This document shows, piece by piece, positions 24,896 to 34,594 of a stretch of DNA of 64,000 nucleotides. Each line of letters starts with the position of its first letter. Positions within the stretch are counted from its first letter, which is position 1. The notes under the pieces are model-generated. The model was not told where the DNA came from. It saw only the letters and a list, made by a program, of their open reading frames with translations, and made no database searches. The position numbers and the translations under genes are program-made. Origin of the DNA: Candidatus Kryptonium sp. (lineage in GTDB: Bacteria; Bacteroidota; Ignavibacteria; Kryptoniales; Kryptoniaceae); the NCBI GenBank assembly GCA_025060635.1, contig JANXBN010000001.1, forward strand, positions 629,284 through 693,283, written 5' to 3'.

Positions 24896-25603
24896 TTACC
24901 TTCCGACGAGAATTCTTCTTGCGAGAAATTCAGGCAAGCCGTTTTGAATTATTTTGATTGAAGCCCTCTCAACATCATACTCAGAGCGTATCTCCTCGTA
25001 TGTCCATTTATCTAAATCAAATATCCCAAGGCATAATCTCCAATCCCCATCTCTTGGTTGTCCTATGCTTCCGACATTGATTATGTATCTTGTGTTTCTG
25101 TCAAGTTTTCCATTGTAATAACCATTTTCAGGGAATATCCCTGGAAAGTGAGAATGACCTATAAAGCAAATTTTCTCTTTGAAATAGTGGAATTGAACTT
25201 TGGCTTGTGCTTCTGTAAATATATATTCCCATTCTTTCGGTTGCGCTGGAGATGAGTGAACAAAAAGTAAATTTTTAAAAGACACTGTAAACGGAAGGGA
25301 TTTTAAAAAATCAAGATTTTCTTTCGTTAAAACTTCTCTTGTCCAAATGTCGGATTCCCGAGCATATGAGCTAAAGTAATAAAGTTCGGTTGGATCAACA
25401 GCAACAGCATAGTCATGATTTCCCATTACGACATATTTAGCTCGCTTTCTTACAAGTTCAACGCATTCGTTCGGATTCGCACCATATCCAACTATATCAC
25501 CAAGACAAACGATTTCATCAACATTTTTCGTGTCAATTATTTCCAACGCTTTTGTCAAAGCCTCAAGATTTGAATGTATGTCAGAAATTATTGCTATTCG
25601 CAA
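24896..25603 (-). CDS. Calcineurin-like metallophosphoesterase
   Basis: 235 residues with the full metallophosphoesterase set: SDIHSNLEAL (Asp8, His10), GDIVGYGANP (Asp36), GNHDYAV (Asn62, His63) and a later IGHSHFPG pair. The fold binds two metals and hydrolyses phosphoesters. Size and motifs resemble the YfcE/Mj0936-type single-domain phosphodiesterases. The protein has no signal peptide, so it is cytosolic. The substrate is not predictable from sequence. It is tail-to-tail with the VWA gene. Confidence 0.88.
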   Translation of the reverse strand: MRIAIISDIHSNLEALTKALEIIDTKNVDEIVCLGDIVGYGANPNECVELVRKRAKYVVMGNHDYAVAVDPTELYYFSSYARESDIWTREVLTKENLDFLKSLPFTVSFKNLLFVHSSPAQPKEWEYIFTEAQAKVQFHYFKEKICFIGHSHFPGIFPENGYYNGKLDRNTRYIINVGSIGQPRDGDWRLCLGIFDLDKWTYEEIRSEYDVERASIKIIQNGLPEFLARRILVGR

Positions 25604-25776
25604 GGTTTGTTAAAAAGTTCGCCCGATTTTTTTAGTAATTTACAAATTTTCAAATAAAGAAAAAATTAGGTTTAGTTTTAAACGACCGAAATTTGGCAAT
25701 CTTTTAGTTTAAGGAAGTTAAAAAAGTGAACTTTGGAATGCCTGGCTTCGTTTATGATTTGGCACCGAAGTTTATA

Positions 25777-26529
25777 TCAATCTTTTATTTTTTCATACTT
25801 TGATATCATTCTACCGACAAGTATTCCAGCTTCATATTCTGGGACGATAACTTCATCTGCCCCTGCCCCTTTCATCGCTTCAGCATATCTTAAATTCCCA
25901 GCTCGTGAAATTATTTTTATATTCGGGTTTAACATCTTTGCAGTGATTGTTATATAAAGATTGTCCGCATCGTTATCAATTAGTGTGCAAAGAATTTTTG
26001 CTTTCTTAATTCCAGCGTTGAGTAAGACATTTCTTCTTCTTGCATCACCATGAATTACATTTATACCTTCTTTGAGAAGCTCTTTCGCAAGGCCTTCGTT
26101 CATCTCTATTAAAACGAACGGAAGATTTAATTTTATTAGTTCATCAACAACTGTTCTGCCGACCTGACCGTAGCCACAAATTATGTAGTGATTTTTAAGT
26201 CTTGAAATTGCGACTTCACTCATACGCTTCCTCCACAATGTTTTTATTTCCCCGCTAAATACATTTACGAGAATTCTTTCAATAAACCAAACCTGGAAAA
26301 AGAAAATTCCGATGTAAACAATGAAAGCGAAAATTTTGGTTATATCTTTTCTATGTTCTGAAATTCCATGTGGGTGAGTTATCCAGAAAAAAGCATCAAT
26401 CCAAGATATATCCTTTTCAAGGTTTTTATAAACTATTATTGAGATGGCAAAGAATAGTATCAAAAAAATCAGTGGCGGCGAGATTGATATCAAGACAAAG
26501 CGAAAAATTCTTAAGATGTTTTTAATCAT
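25777..26529 (-). CDS. Two-helix membrane protein with TrkA-N (RCK) domain, no K+ selectivity filter
   Basis: 250 residues arranged like a bacterial K+ channel subunit: TM1 (~12-34), a loop, TM2 (~66-88), then a cytosolic RCK/TrkA-N Rossmann domain (~112-235) with the nucleotide-binding HYIICGYGQVGRTVV and later acidic IEMNE. The pore loop would normally carry TVGYGD. Here the equivalent stretch is WITHPHGISEHRKD, with no GYG. It is thus channel-like in layout but unlikely to conduct K+ in the ordinary way. It may be a divergent channel or a nucleotide-sensing membrane protein. It belongs to no clear operon; 102 bases separate it from the gamma-glutamyltransferase gene upstream. Confidence 0.8.
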   Translation of the reverse strand: MIKNILRIFRFVLISISPPLIFLILFFAISIIVYKNLEKDISWIDAFFWITHPHGISEHRKDITKIFAFIVYIGIFFFQVWFIERILVNVFSGEIKTLWRKRMSEVAISRLKNHYIICGYGQVGRTVVDELIKLNLPFVLIEMNEGLAKELLKEGINVIHGDARRRNVLLNAGIKKAKILCTLIDNDADNLYITITAKMLNPNIKIISRAGNLRYAEAMKGAGADEVIVPEYEAGILVGRMISKYEKIKD

Positions 26530-26631
26530 TTGCGTTTCTGCCTGTATTTTCTAACAAGTTGTTGTGCCCGCTAATTAAATTAATTTGCGTAAAATTTAGT
26601 AAAATTCTAAAAATCTCTCAATTTTAAATTT

Positions 26632-28335
26632 TCAATATCCCATTGCTAAGCCATAACCTCTCGGATCAGCTGCTCCGTATTTAATTCCGTTTTCGTCAAT
26701 TAAAATTGCTTGAACTTCCCCTTGAAAGCCTCTTCTTTCTACAATTTTATGCCCACGCTTTTTTAAGTTTTCAACTACATCAAGTGGCAAACCGCGCCTT
26801 TCGTAGTATATTTCATCTGGATACCATTGGTGGTGGATCCTTGGTGCGTCAACTGCTTCTTGAATGTTCATTCCGAAGTCAATCACATTCAAAATTACTT
26901 GAAGAACAGATGTTATAATCGTTGAACCACCGGGCGAACCTAAAACAAGAAATGGTTTACCATTTTTCAAAACTATGGTTGGAGTCATAGAACTTAACAT
27001 TCTTTTTTCTGGCTGAATTGAATTTGCTTTATTTCCCAATAAGCCGAATTGATTTGGTGTGCCCGGTTTTGCGCTGAAATCATCCATCTCGTTGTTTAGG
27101 AAAAATCCAGCTCCATCAACGACGACCATTGAGCCAAAGGAGCTATTAATTGTTGTTGTCACGCTTACCACATTTCCCCATTTGTCAACAACCGAGTAGT
27201 GAGTCGTTTGATCTCCTTCGGATGGTGGGGAGACAGAACGAATGATTTTGGAACTTGGAGTTGCATAAAATGTATCAATTTCGTTTGCGATTTCCCTTGC
27301 GTATTCTTTTGATAAAAGTTTATCAAGTGGTATATCAATGAAATCGGGATCACCGAGGTATTCAGCTCTATCTGCGTAAACTCTTTTCATTGCCTCAACA
27401 AGGTAGTGAATTGTGTAAGATGAGCCAAAACCATATTTTTTTAAATCAAAGTTTTCAAGAATGTTAAGAAGTTGAATTAGGCAAACACCACCAGAACTTG
27501 GTGGACCCATTGAGATAATCTCATATCCACGATAATTTCCAATTACAGGTTTTCTTATCACTGGTTGATATTTTTCAAGGTCTTCGTAGGTTATTATCCC
27601 ACCACCTCTTTTCATTTCTGCGACGATTAAATCAGCGACTTTACCTTTGTAAAAACCATCACGACCTTTATCTCTTATCAATTTTAAAACTTTTGCGAGA
27701 TCTTTTTGCACAAGGCGATCACCAGCTTTATATGGTTCTCCGTTTTTAGAAAAATACTTCATCGTGCTCGGAAACTTTTTAAAGTGTTCAAACACATTTT
27801 TGAATGCATTTGCAAGCCCTTCGTTTACGATAAAACCTTTTTCAGCAAGTTGAATTGCTGGCTTTAAAACTTCTTTTCTTGACATTGTCCCATACTTTTC
27901 AAGTGCAAGCAATAATCCAGCAACTGAGCCAGGGACGCCAACTGATAAGTGTCCAATTTGACTTTTTTCGGGAATAAAATTTCCATTTTCATCAAGAAAC
28001 ATATTTTCATGAGCTTTTAACGGTGCTTTTTCTCTGTAATCAATTGTAACGGTTTCACCATTTGCCATTCTTATTACCATAAATCCACCTCCTCCGATAT
28101 TTCCAGCTTGAGGGTAGGTTACCGCAAGAGCAAAGCCAACTGCAACGGCTGCGTCAACGGCGTTTCCACCTTTTTTTAGAATTTCAATTCCAACCTTTGT
28201 TGCGATGGAATCAGAAGAAACGACCATGCCGTTATATGCTTTAACTGGTTTTCTTGATGCAGATTCAAGACAGGGGATATTGAAAGCATAAGCGACGAGA
28301 AGTAAAACTACGAAAGCACGAAAATTTCTTCTCAT
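26632..28335 (-). CDS. ggt: Gamma-glutamyltransferase (glutathione hydrolase)
   Basis: 567 residues from the ATG at 28335, which begins the signal peptide MRRNFRAFVVLLLVAYAFN; an upstream TTG (28368) is less likely. The large subunit carries the N-terminal YNGMVVSSDSIATKVG and GGNAVDAAVAVGFAL motifs. The small subunit begins at the autoprocessing Thr377 in GDQTTHYSVVD, followed by SSFGSMVV and MDDFSAKPGTPN. This N-terminal-nucleophile enzyme is cleaved into two subunits in the periplasm and transfers or hydrolyses gamma-glutamyl groups. The minus-strand promoter at 28372-28400 fits its start. Identification is secure. Confidence 0.95.
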   Translation of the reverse strand: MRRNFRAFVVLLLVAYAFNIPCLESASRKPVKAYNGMVVSSDSIATKVGIEILKKGGNAVDAAVAVGFALAVTYPQAGNIGGGGFMVIRMANGETVTIDYREKAPLKAHENMFLDENGNFIPEKSQIGHLSVGVPGSVAGLLLALEKYGTMSRKEVLKPAIQLAEKGFIVNEGLANAFKNVFEHFKKFPSTMKYFSKNGEPYKAGDRLVQKDLAKVLKLIRDKGRDGFYKGKVADLIVAEMKRGGGIITYEDLEKYQPVIRKPVIGNYRGYEIISMGPPSSGGVCLIQLLNILENFDLKKYGFGSSYTIHYLVEAMKRVYADRAEYLGDPDFIDIPLDKLLSKEYAREIANEIDTFYATPSSKIIRSVSPPSEGDQTTHYSVVDKWGNVVSVTTTINSSFGSMVVVDGAGFFLNNEMDDFSAKPGTPNQFGLLGNKANSIQPEKRMLSSMTPTIVLKNGKPFLVLGSPGGSTIITSVLQVILNVIDFGMNIQEAVDAPRIHHQWYPDEIYYERRGLPLDVVENLKKRGHKIVERRGFQGEVQAILIDENGIKYGAADPRGYGLAMGY

Positions 28336-28371
28336 CTTTCGTTTGTGAAATTTGTTTTCAAAGTTCAATAG

Positions 28372-28400
28372 ATTTTACTGATTATTTTAACTTTAATCAA
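28372..28400 (-). promoter_or_regulatory. Sigma70-type promoter of the gamma-glutamyltransferase gene
   Basis: On the minus strand TTGATT and TAAAAT are spaced by 17 bases. The predicted start of transcription is ~29 bases before the ATG at 28335. The -10 hexamer matches consensus at five of six positions and the -35 at four of six. Confidence 0.55.
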
Positions 28401-28568
28401 GAAATCAGCGAGGTAAGATTTTCTCGTTTCAACCCTAAATTTGCGAAAAACATAGGCTTTGTTTTGTTTCTGCACAATTTCAAAACGAAATTACCTTCGC
28501 TAAATACAGGTTTTGTTTTATTTTCACAAATTTTTTAACTTTCAAAAAAATAAATCATTCGTACTTCT

Positions 28569-30026
28569 ATGTTGAATGATAAGTATGAAGCGGTCATTGG
28601 ACTTGAAGTTCATGCTCAGCTATTGACTAATTCAAAAGCATTTTGCAGTTGTTCAACTAAATTTGGGCTTCCGCCGAATTCAAATGTTTGTCCTGTTTGC
28701 CTTGGCATGCCTGGGACATTGCCTGTTTTAAATAAAAAGGTTGTTGAGTTCGCAATTAAACTTGGTCTTGCGACACATTGCAAAATCAGAACATACTCAA
28801 TTTTCGCCCGAAAAAACTATTTCTATCCTGACTTACCTAAGGGATATCAAATATCGCAATATGAGGAACCAATTTGCTACGATGGTTATGTTGAAATTGA
28901 GCTCAAAAACGGCGAAAAGAAGAAAATCAGATTGAAAAGAATTCATATGGAAGAAGACGCTGGCAAATCAATCCACGATCAAGATATTGACACATTGATT
29001 GACATAAATAGATGTGGTGTCCCACTTCTTGAAATAGTGACGGAGCCAGATATAAGAACCCCTCAAGAAGCTGCTCTTTACTTAACAAAGATAAGGCAAC
29101 TCGTTCAATATCTTGACATTTGCGATGGAAATATGGAGGAAGGTTCATTAAGATGCGATGCAAATGTATCCGTTAGATTAAAAGGTGAGACAAAGCTTGG
29201 GACAAAAACAGAGGTTAAAAATATGAATTCAATCAAAAATGTTGAGAAAGCGCTTGAATACGAGATAAATCGTCAAATTCAAATACTTGAAAATGGCGGG
29301 ACAATCGTCCAAGAAACATTGCTTTGGGACGCTGGATCTGGAGTTGTAAGACCAATGCGTTCAAAAGAAGAAGCACACGATTACAGATATTTTCCCGAAC
29401 CAGATCTCGTCCCTGTAATTGTATCAGAAGAATGGATAGAAGAAATTAAAAAATCACTTCCTGAACTTCCAGAGGAAAAAAGAGATAGATTTATGAAACA
29501 ATATGGGCTACCAAAGTATGATGCTGAAGTTTTAACATCTTCAAAATCTCTTGCGGAGTATTACGAGCAATGTGTGAGATTTACCGATGACTATAAATCT
29601 GCGAGCAATTGGATAATGGTTGAGGTTTTGAAAATTTTAAATGACAGGCAAATTGAAATAACCGACTTCAAAGTAAAGCCAGAATTTCTTGCGAAGATAA
29701 TAAACATGGTAAATAACGGCAGGATTAATCAAACGACAGCTAAAAAGGTTCTTGAAGAAATATCAGAAACAGGCGAGGAACCAGAATCGCTTATAGAAAG
29801 GAAAGGGCTTGCCCAGATAAGCGATGAAAAATTTATTGAGGATGCCGTTGTGAAGGTTTTGGAGAACAACAAAGAAAACATTGAGAGATATTTCTCAGGT
29901 AAAGATAAATTGTTTGGTTACTTCGTCGGTGAAGTAATGAAGTTAACAAAAGGTAAAGCGAATCCAAAGATCGTCAATGAGATATTGAGAAAGAAGCTTG
30001 ACGAAATGAAAGAGAAGGTCGGTTAA
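28569..30026 (+). CDS. gatB: Aspartyl/glutamyl-tRNA amidotransferase subunit B
   Basis: 485 residues. The N-terminal synthetase-like half has the GatB start [23 protein letters not shown], a Cys-rich loop ([13 protein letters not shown]), and [12 protein letters not shown]. The C-terminal YqeY-like tail domain (~335-482) ends with [20 protein letters not shown]. Together with GatA and GatC it converts Asp-tRNA(Asn) and Glu-tRNA(Gln) into the amidated forms. gatA and gatC are not in this window. It is followed by the GC-rich double hairpin at 30079-30155. Confidence 0.97.
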   Translation: MLNDKYEAVIGLEVHAQLLTNSKAFCSCSTKFGLPPNSNVCPVCLGMPGTLPVLNKKVVEFAIKLGLATHCKIRTYSIFARKNYFYPDLPKGYQISQYEEPICYDGYVEIELKNGEKKKIRLKRIHMEEDAGKSIHDQDIDTLIDINRCGVPLLEIVTEPDIRTPQEAALYLTKIRQLVQYLDICDGNMEEGSLRCDANVSVRLKGETKLGTKTEVKNMNSIKNVEKALEYEINRQIQILENGGTIVQETLLWDAGSGVVRPMRSKEEAHDYRYFPEPDLVPVIVSEEWIEEIKKSLPELPEEKRDRFMKQYGLPKYDAEVLTSSKSLAEYYEQCVRFTDDYKSASNWIMVEVLKILNDRQIEITDFKVKPEFLAKIINMVNNGRINQTTAKKVLEEISETGEEPESLIERKGLAQISDEKFIEDAVVKVLENNKENIERYFSGKDKLFGYFVGEVMKLTKGKANPKIVNEILRKKLDEMKEKVG

Positions 30027-30078
30027 GTTTAAATTGATGTGAGAATTAATTATATTAAACTTTGAAGGTTTCCCCACA

Positions 30079-30102
30079 CCCTGGGTCAATCCCCGCCCAG
30101 GG
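30079..30102 (+). repeat. GC-rich inverted repeat upstream of the gatB terminator
   Basis: CCCTGGG and CCCAGGG flank a 10-base loop. It lies 10 bases before a second GC-rich hairpin that functions as a terminator. The local composition is very unlike the AT-rich surroundings. Confidence 0.6.
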
Positions 30103-30112
30103 TTAATCCCCT

Positions 30113-30155
30113 GCGGTGAGTGGGTTCCTCCCCCGCCCCTCACCGCTTTTTATTT
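30113..30155 (+). terminator. Rho-independent terminator after gatB
   Basis: GCGGTGAG (30113-30120) pairs with CTCACCGC (30139-30146) around an 18-base loop in which GGG and CCC can add inner pairs. It is followed at once by TTTTTATTTT. It ends the gatB transcript ~87 bases after the stop. Confidence 0.85.
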
Positions 30156-30227
30156 TGAAACATTTGGTTTCTACATAACGACTAAAAGAAAAAGTCGTAT
30201 TCCATAACAAAAATGGAGATATATGAA

Positions 30228-33200
30228 ATGAGGAAAATTTTACTTCTTTTGCTAATTCTTTTCCCGATTCTAATCGCAGCTCAAGAGCAAACTAAACCGA
30301 TTGAAGGACTTAGAGATAACCCTCCGAAGGTTTTCGCACTGACAAATGCCAAAATTGTTCAAGCACCAGGAAAAGTAATTGAAAAAGGAACTCTTATCAT
30401 AAGAAATGGACTAATTGAATCTGTCGGTGCAAATGTGAAGATACCACCTGATGCTCAAATAGTTGATCTTTCTGGAAAGGTGATATATCCGGGATTTATA
30501 GATCTTTACACGAGCTATGGGATGCCGAGGCGAAGAGAATCAGCTCAAATGGAAGGACAACAGCCAGGAGCGCAACAGGTTCAGGAGACCAAAAAAGGGG
30601 CTGACAGCTGGAATCCGAATGTGCTTTCGCATAAACTTGCGGTAGATGAGTTTTCGCCCGATCAAAGAGATGCCGAAAGATTAAGGTCTCAAGGTTTCAC
30701 TGTTGTTCTTTCAGTTCCTAATGATGGAATCTTTAGAGGAAAAAGCGTTCTCGTAACGCTTGCGGATGGAAAAGCACCAAATGATGTCGTTATTAAACCG
30801 GTTGTTGCGCATCATATCGCCTTCATTCGTGGTTTTGGTAGGGATATATATCCGAATTCATTGATGGGAAATATCGCTTTAATTCGCCAAACTTTTCTTG
30901 ATGCGCAGTGGTATGCTTCTGCATGGGATGCGTTTTCAAAGAATCCAGCTCTTCCGAAACCAGAAGTAAATTCGTCGCTTGAAGCTTTGCTCGGTGCATT
31001 AAAAGGTGAAAAAGTTGTGTTTGAAAGTGCTGATGAACTTGATTTCTTAAGGTGCGCAAAAATTGCGAAAGAATTCTCGCTTAACACGTTCATAATTGGA
31101 AGTGGCTACGAATATCGTAGGGTTGAAGCAATAAAAAATACTGGATTTCCAGTTGTAATCCCTGTTAACTTTCCAAAACCGCCAGATGTTGAAAACCCTG
31201 ATGATGCAGATAACATTGATTTAAGAACATTAAAACATTGGTATAATGCACCAGAAAATCCTAAGAGATTGTATGAAAATGGAGTAACATTTGCTTTTAC
31301 GACATATCGTCTTGAAAATCCATCTGAGTTTTTGCAGAGAGTTCGTGAATCTGTTGAAAGAGGATTGCCAGAAGATGTCGCACTTTCAGCTTTAACAATT
31401 ACACCCGCAAGAATCATCGGGCTTGATAAGATCCTTGGAACTGTTGAGCCAGGAAAAATGGCAAACTTTATAATCACTGACAAAAATATATTTGATGAAG
31501 ACGCCAGGATACTTCAGGTTTGGATTTCTGGTGAAAAATATGATGTTGAAGGTCTGCCAGAGTTTGATCCAAGGGGAGAGTGGAAAGCGCAATTAAACAA
31601 CGATACATTGAATTTAAGCATAACTGGGCAACTTAAAAATCTCAGGGGAAGAGTTAAAAAAGGAGATAAATCTGTTAACCTCATTAGGGTTAATTTATTT
31701 GACAATAACTTAACTATTGCTTTCAATGGTGATTCCCTTGGGATAAAGGGGATTGTAAGAATTTCTGCTTTTGTGAAAAAAGATAGAATTGAAGGTTATG
31801 CTGAAATTTCAATTGGTGAAAGAGCTTTGTTCAAAGCAATAAAAATCTCTGAACCTAAAGATGAAGCACCACGAAGGACGAGGAAAGTTAAATTTGAACC
31901 TTTACCTGTTGTCTATCCGGATGGAGCGTTTGGTCTTTCAAAGATTCCCGAACAACCTGAATATGTTTTAATTAAGAATGCAACCATTTGGACAAGTTCA
32001 AATCTTGGTAAACTTGAAAACGCTGATATGCTTATCCGTCGCGGGATAATTGAAAGAATTGGTAAAAATATCCAACCACCCAAAGGTGCGGTTGTGATTG
32101 ACGCAACAGGAAAGCATGTCACACCTGGAATAATTGATGCTCACTCTCATACTGCAATTTCTGGTGGAGTTAATGAATCAACTCAGGCGATAACTGCCGA
32201 AGTTAGAATTCAAGATGTGATTAATAGCGATGATATAAATATATATCGTCAACTCGCCGGTGGTGTCACCACTGTGAATCTATTGCATGGATCAGCTAAT
32301 CCAATCGGAGGTCAAAATGCGGTGATAAAATATAGATGGGGTTCATTGCCAGATGAACTTATTTTCAAAGAAGCGCCCCCTGGAATAAAATTTGCTCTTG
32401 GTGAAAATGTTAAGCAAAGTAATTGGGGCGATAGGTATACGACAAGATATCCGCAAACGAGGATGGGTGTAGAACAAATCATAAGGGACGCGTTCAAAGC
32501 GGCAATTGATTATGAAAAAGCATGGAATACCTACAGGGAGGAAAGCAAGAGAAGAGTTTTAATTCCACCGAGACGAGATCTTCAACTTGAGGCACTTCTT
32601 GAAATACTGAAAGGACAGCGGCTTGTCCATGCTCATTCTTATAGACAGGATGAAATACTTATGCTTTTAAAAGTTGCTGAGGATTTTGGATTTAGAATCG
32701 CAACATTGCAACATGTTCTTGAAGGGTACAAAATAGCGGAAGCAATAGCTAAACACGGTGCAGGGGCTTCATCATTTAGCGATTGGTGGGCTTATAAATT
32801 TGAAGTTTACGATGCAATTCCGCATAACGGTGCTTTAATGGAAAAAGTTGGTGTAGTTACATCATTTAACTCGGATAGCGATGAACTTGCAAGAAGATTA
32901 AATCTTGAAGCTGCAAAAGCCATAAAATATGGCGGACTAACTGAAGAACAAGCTTTAAATCTTGTCACTATAAACCCAGCAAAGCAATTGAAAATTGATA
33001 AATATGTCGGCTCGCTTGAACCTGGAAAGCATGCTGATTTCGTGATTTGGAGCGGAAATCCACTTTCAACTTATACGATCTGTGAGCAAACCTGGATTGA
33101 AGGGAGAAAGTATTTTGATAGAAATGAGGACTTAAAAATGCGCGAGGAAGCAAAGAGATTAAGAAATTTCATAATCCAAAAAATTATTGAAGTAAAAACT

Positions 33201-33242
33201 ACTGCAAGACCACAACCACAAATTGCATCACCAACAAATTAA
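30228..33242 (+). CDS. Two-domain amidohydrolase-family protein, first domain lacking metal ligands
   Basis: 1004 residues with a signal peptide (MRKILLLLLILFPILIAA), so exported. Two consecutive amidohydrolase (imidazolonepropionase-like) units are seen. In the first, the strand that should carry HxH reads PGFIDLYTSYG, and later His/Lys positions are also lost (VVFESADE, FAFTTYR). In the second, PGIIDAHSHTAISGG keeps HxH (His639, His641), and VHAHSYRQDE and SFNSDSDE supply further ligands. Only the second is likely catalytic. Both units end in a beta-sandwich-like segment with EPGKxAxFxI. The ATG at 30228 is chosen over the one at 30213 because it begins the signal peptide and has GGAG at good spacing. 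Substrate unknown; peptides or cyclic amides are typical. Confidence 0.82.
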   Translation: MRKILLLLLILFPILIAAQEQTKPIEGLRDNPPKVFALTNAKIVQAPGKVIEKGTLIIRNGLIESVGANVKIPPDAQIVDLSGKVIYPGFIDLYTSYGMPRRRESAQMEGQQPGAQQVQETKKGADSWNPNVLSHKLAVDEFSPDQRDAERLRSQGFTVVLSVPNDGIFRGKSVLVTLADGKAPNDVVIKPVVAHHIAFIRGFGRDIYPNSLMGNIALIRQTFLDAQWYASAWDAFSKNPALPKPEVNSSLEALLGALKGEKVVFESADELDFLRCAKIAKEFSLNTFIIGSGYEYRRVEAIKNTGFPVVIPVNFPKPPDVENPDDADNIDLRTLKHWYNAPENPKRLYENGVTFAFTTYRLENPSEFLQRVRESVERGLPEDVALSALTITPARIIGLDKILGTVEPGKMANFIITDKNIFDEDARILQVWISGEKYDVEGLPEFDPRGEWKAQLNNDTLNLSITGQLKNLRGRVKKGDKSVNLIRVNLFDNNLTIAFNGDSLGIKGIVRISAFVKKDRIEGYAEISIGERALFKAIKISEPKDEAPRRTRKVKFEPLPVVYPDGAFGLSKIPEQPEYVLIKNATIWTSSNLGKLENADMLIRRGIIERIGKNIQPPKGAVVIDATGKHVTPGIIDAHSHTAISGGVNESTQAITAEVRIQDVINSDDINIYRQLAGGVTTVNLLHGSANPIGGQNAVIKYRWGSLPDELIFKEAPPGIKFALGENVKQSNWGDRYTTRYPQTRMGVEQIIRDAFKAAIDYEKAWNTYREESKRRVLIPPRRDLQLEALLEILKGQRLVHAHSYRQDEILMLLKVAEDFGFRIATLQHVLEGYKIAEAIAKHGAGASSFSDWWAYKFEVYDAIPHNGALMEKVGVVTSFNSDSDELARRLNLEAAKAIKYGGLTEEQALNLVTINPAKQLKIDKYVGSLEPGKHADFVIWSGNPLSTYTICEQTWIEGRKYFDRNEDLKMREEAKRLRNFIIQKIIEVKTTARPQPQIASPTN

Positions 33243-33256
33243 TGAGGAGACTGAAG

Positions 33257-34594
33257 ATGAAGATAAAATCAGTTTTACTTTGGATTTTAACATTTGTGCT
33301 CGTTTCAAATTTAATTGCATCCGACATAATCCCAGGCAAGCCACAAAACAAACCAATTGCCCTCGTTGGAGGGACAATACACACGATCACAAGTGGAACA
33401 ATTGAAAACGGTGTAGTTTTATTTGACAAAGGCAAAATCGTTGCTGTTGGAAAAAATGTTAATATTCCAAGGGATGCTGAAGTGATTGACATAACCGGGA
33501 AACATGTTTATCCTGGATTGATCAATGCTTTTACCACGATTGGATTGGTAGAGATCGGAGCGGTGAGAGCAACCCGTGATGTCACTGAAGTTGGTCTTGT
33601 AAATCCAAATGTGCGTGCAGAAATCGCTTTTAATCCTGATAGTGAACATCCACCCGTGACGCGAGCAAATGGCATAACGCTTGCCCTTGTTGTGCCAACT
33701 GGTGAACTCATCGCTGGTCAATCGGCCCTAATGATGCTTGATGGATGGACTTGGGAAGAAATGACGCTAAAAGCACCTGTTGGACTTCATATTTATTGGC
33801 CAAGGATGACTCAACCCTCTGGGCCTGGATTCGCACCCGCAAGGCGAAGCCCTGAGGAATTAAGAAGAGAAGTGGAAAAACGACTTCAATTAATTCGGGA
33901 AACATTTCAAAAAGCAAGGGCATATAAAAAAGCAAAAGAAGCAGAAAAACAACAAAAAGACATCCCATATCACGATACCGATTTAAAATATGAAGCAATG
34001 ATACCAGTGCTTGAAGGGAAAGTGCCAGTTTTTGTTCATGCAAATTCATCAAAGGAAATTTTATCGGCTATTGAATGGGCTGAAAGCGAAGGTGTAAAAA
34101 TTGTTATCGTTGGTGGAAACGATTCTTGGAAAGTCGCTGATGTTTTAAAAGCAAAAAATGTCCCCGTGATCTTGACAAATATCCATAGATTGCCCTCGGG
34201 AAGAGATGTTGAATATGATGAACCGTTTACAGTCGCATATAAACTTTACAAAGCTGGTGTTAAGTTCTGTATTGGCGGAGAAGGTGGATATTACAATGAA
34301 AGAAACCTCCCTTATCAAGCGGCGACATGTGTGGCGTTTGGACTTCCAAGAGAAGAAGCATTAAAAGCTATAACGATTTACCCTGCCGAAATCCTCGGCG
34401 TAGCTGACAAAGTAGGCTCAATTGAACCTGGAAAAGACGCAACACTTATTGTTACAACAGGTGATCCTCTTGAAATACCAACGCAAGTGGTTTATGAATT
34501 CATCCAAGGTAAAAAAGTTGACCTATCAAACCGACAAACAAAACTTTACGAAAAATATCTTGAAAAATATCGTCGGCTTGGATTATTGAAGTGA
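33257..34594 (+). CDS. Amidohydrolase-fold protein lacking the HxH metal motif
   Basis: 445 residues with an N-terminal signal peptide (MKIKSVLLWILTFVLVSNLIAS). The fold is that of the preceding protein: a composite beta start (IALVGGTIHTITSGTIENG), PGLINAFTTIG where HxH is expected, a central helical linker (RKARAYKKAKEAEKQQK-like), FVHANSSKEI, and the final SIEPGKDATLIVTTGDPLEIP. Loss of both His suggests a non-catalytic partner or a changed metal site. The start ATG at 33257 has GAGGAG seven bases upstream (33244-33249), better than the overlapping ATG at 33242. It probably arose by duplication and acts with its neighbour. Confidence 0.8.
   Translation: MKIKSVLLWILTFVLVSNLIASDIIPGKPQNKPIALVGGTIHTITSGTIENGVVLFDKGKIVAVGKNVNIPRDAEVIDITGKHVYPGLINAFTTIGLVEIGAVRATRDVTEVGLVNPNVRAEIAFNPDSEHPPVTRANGITLALVVPTGELIAGQSALMMLDGWTWEEMTLKAPVGLHIYWPRMTQPSGPGFAPARRSPEELRREVEKRLQLIRETFQKARAYKKAKEAEKQQKDIPYHDTDLKYEAMIPVLEGKVPVFVHANSSKEILSAIEWAESEGVKIVIVGGNDSWKVADVLKAKNVPVILTNIHRLPSGRDVEYDEPFTVAYKLYKAGVKFCIGGEGGYYNERNLPYQAATCVAFGLPREEALKAITIYPAEILGVADKVGSIEPGKDATLIVTTGDPLEIPTQVVYEFIQGKKVDLSNRQTKLYEKYLEKYRRLGLLK

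Noticed and set aside
25755-25776. TGGCACCGAAGTTTA as plus-strand sigma54 promoter
   Set aside because: The -12 GC is missing and no plus-strand gene follows.
28430-28540. Two similar TTTTGTTTT-rich stretches before gatB as a direct repeat
   Set aside because: The similarity is low-complexity AT sequence with many mismatches.
29943-30143. Minus-strand open frame with Gly/Pro-rich protein over the gatB end
   Set aside because: It is a by-product of the GC-rich hairpins and overlaps gatB.
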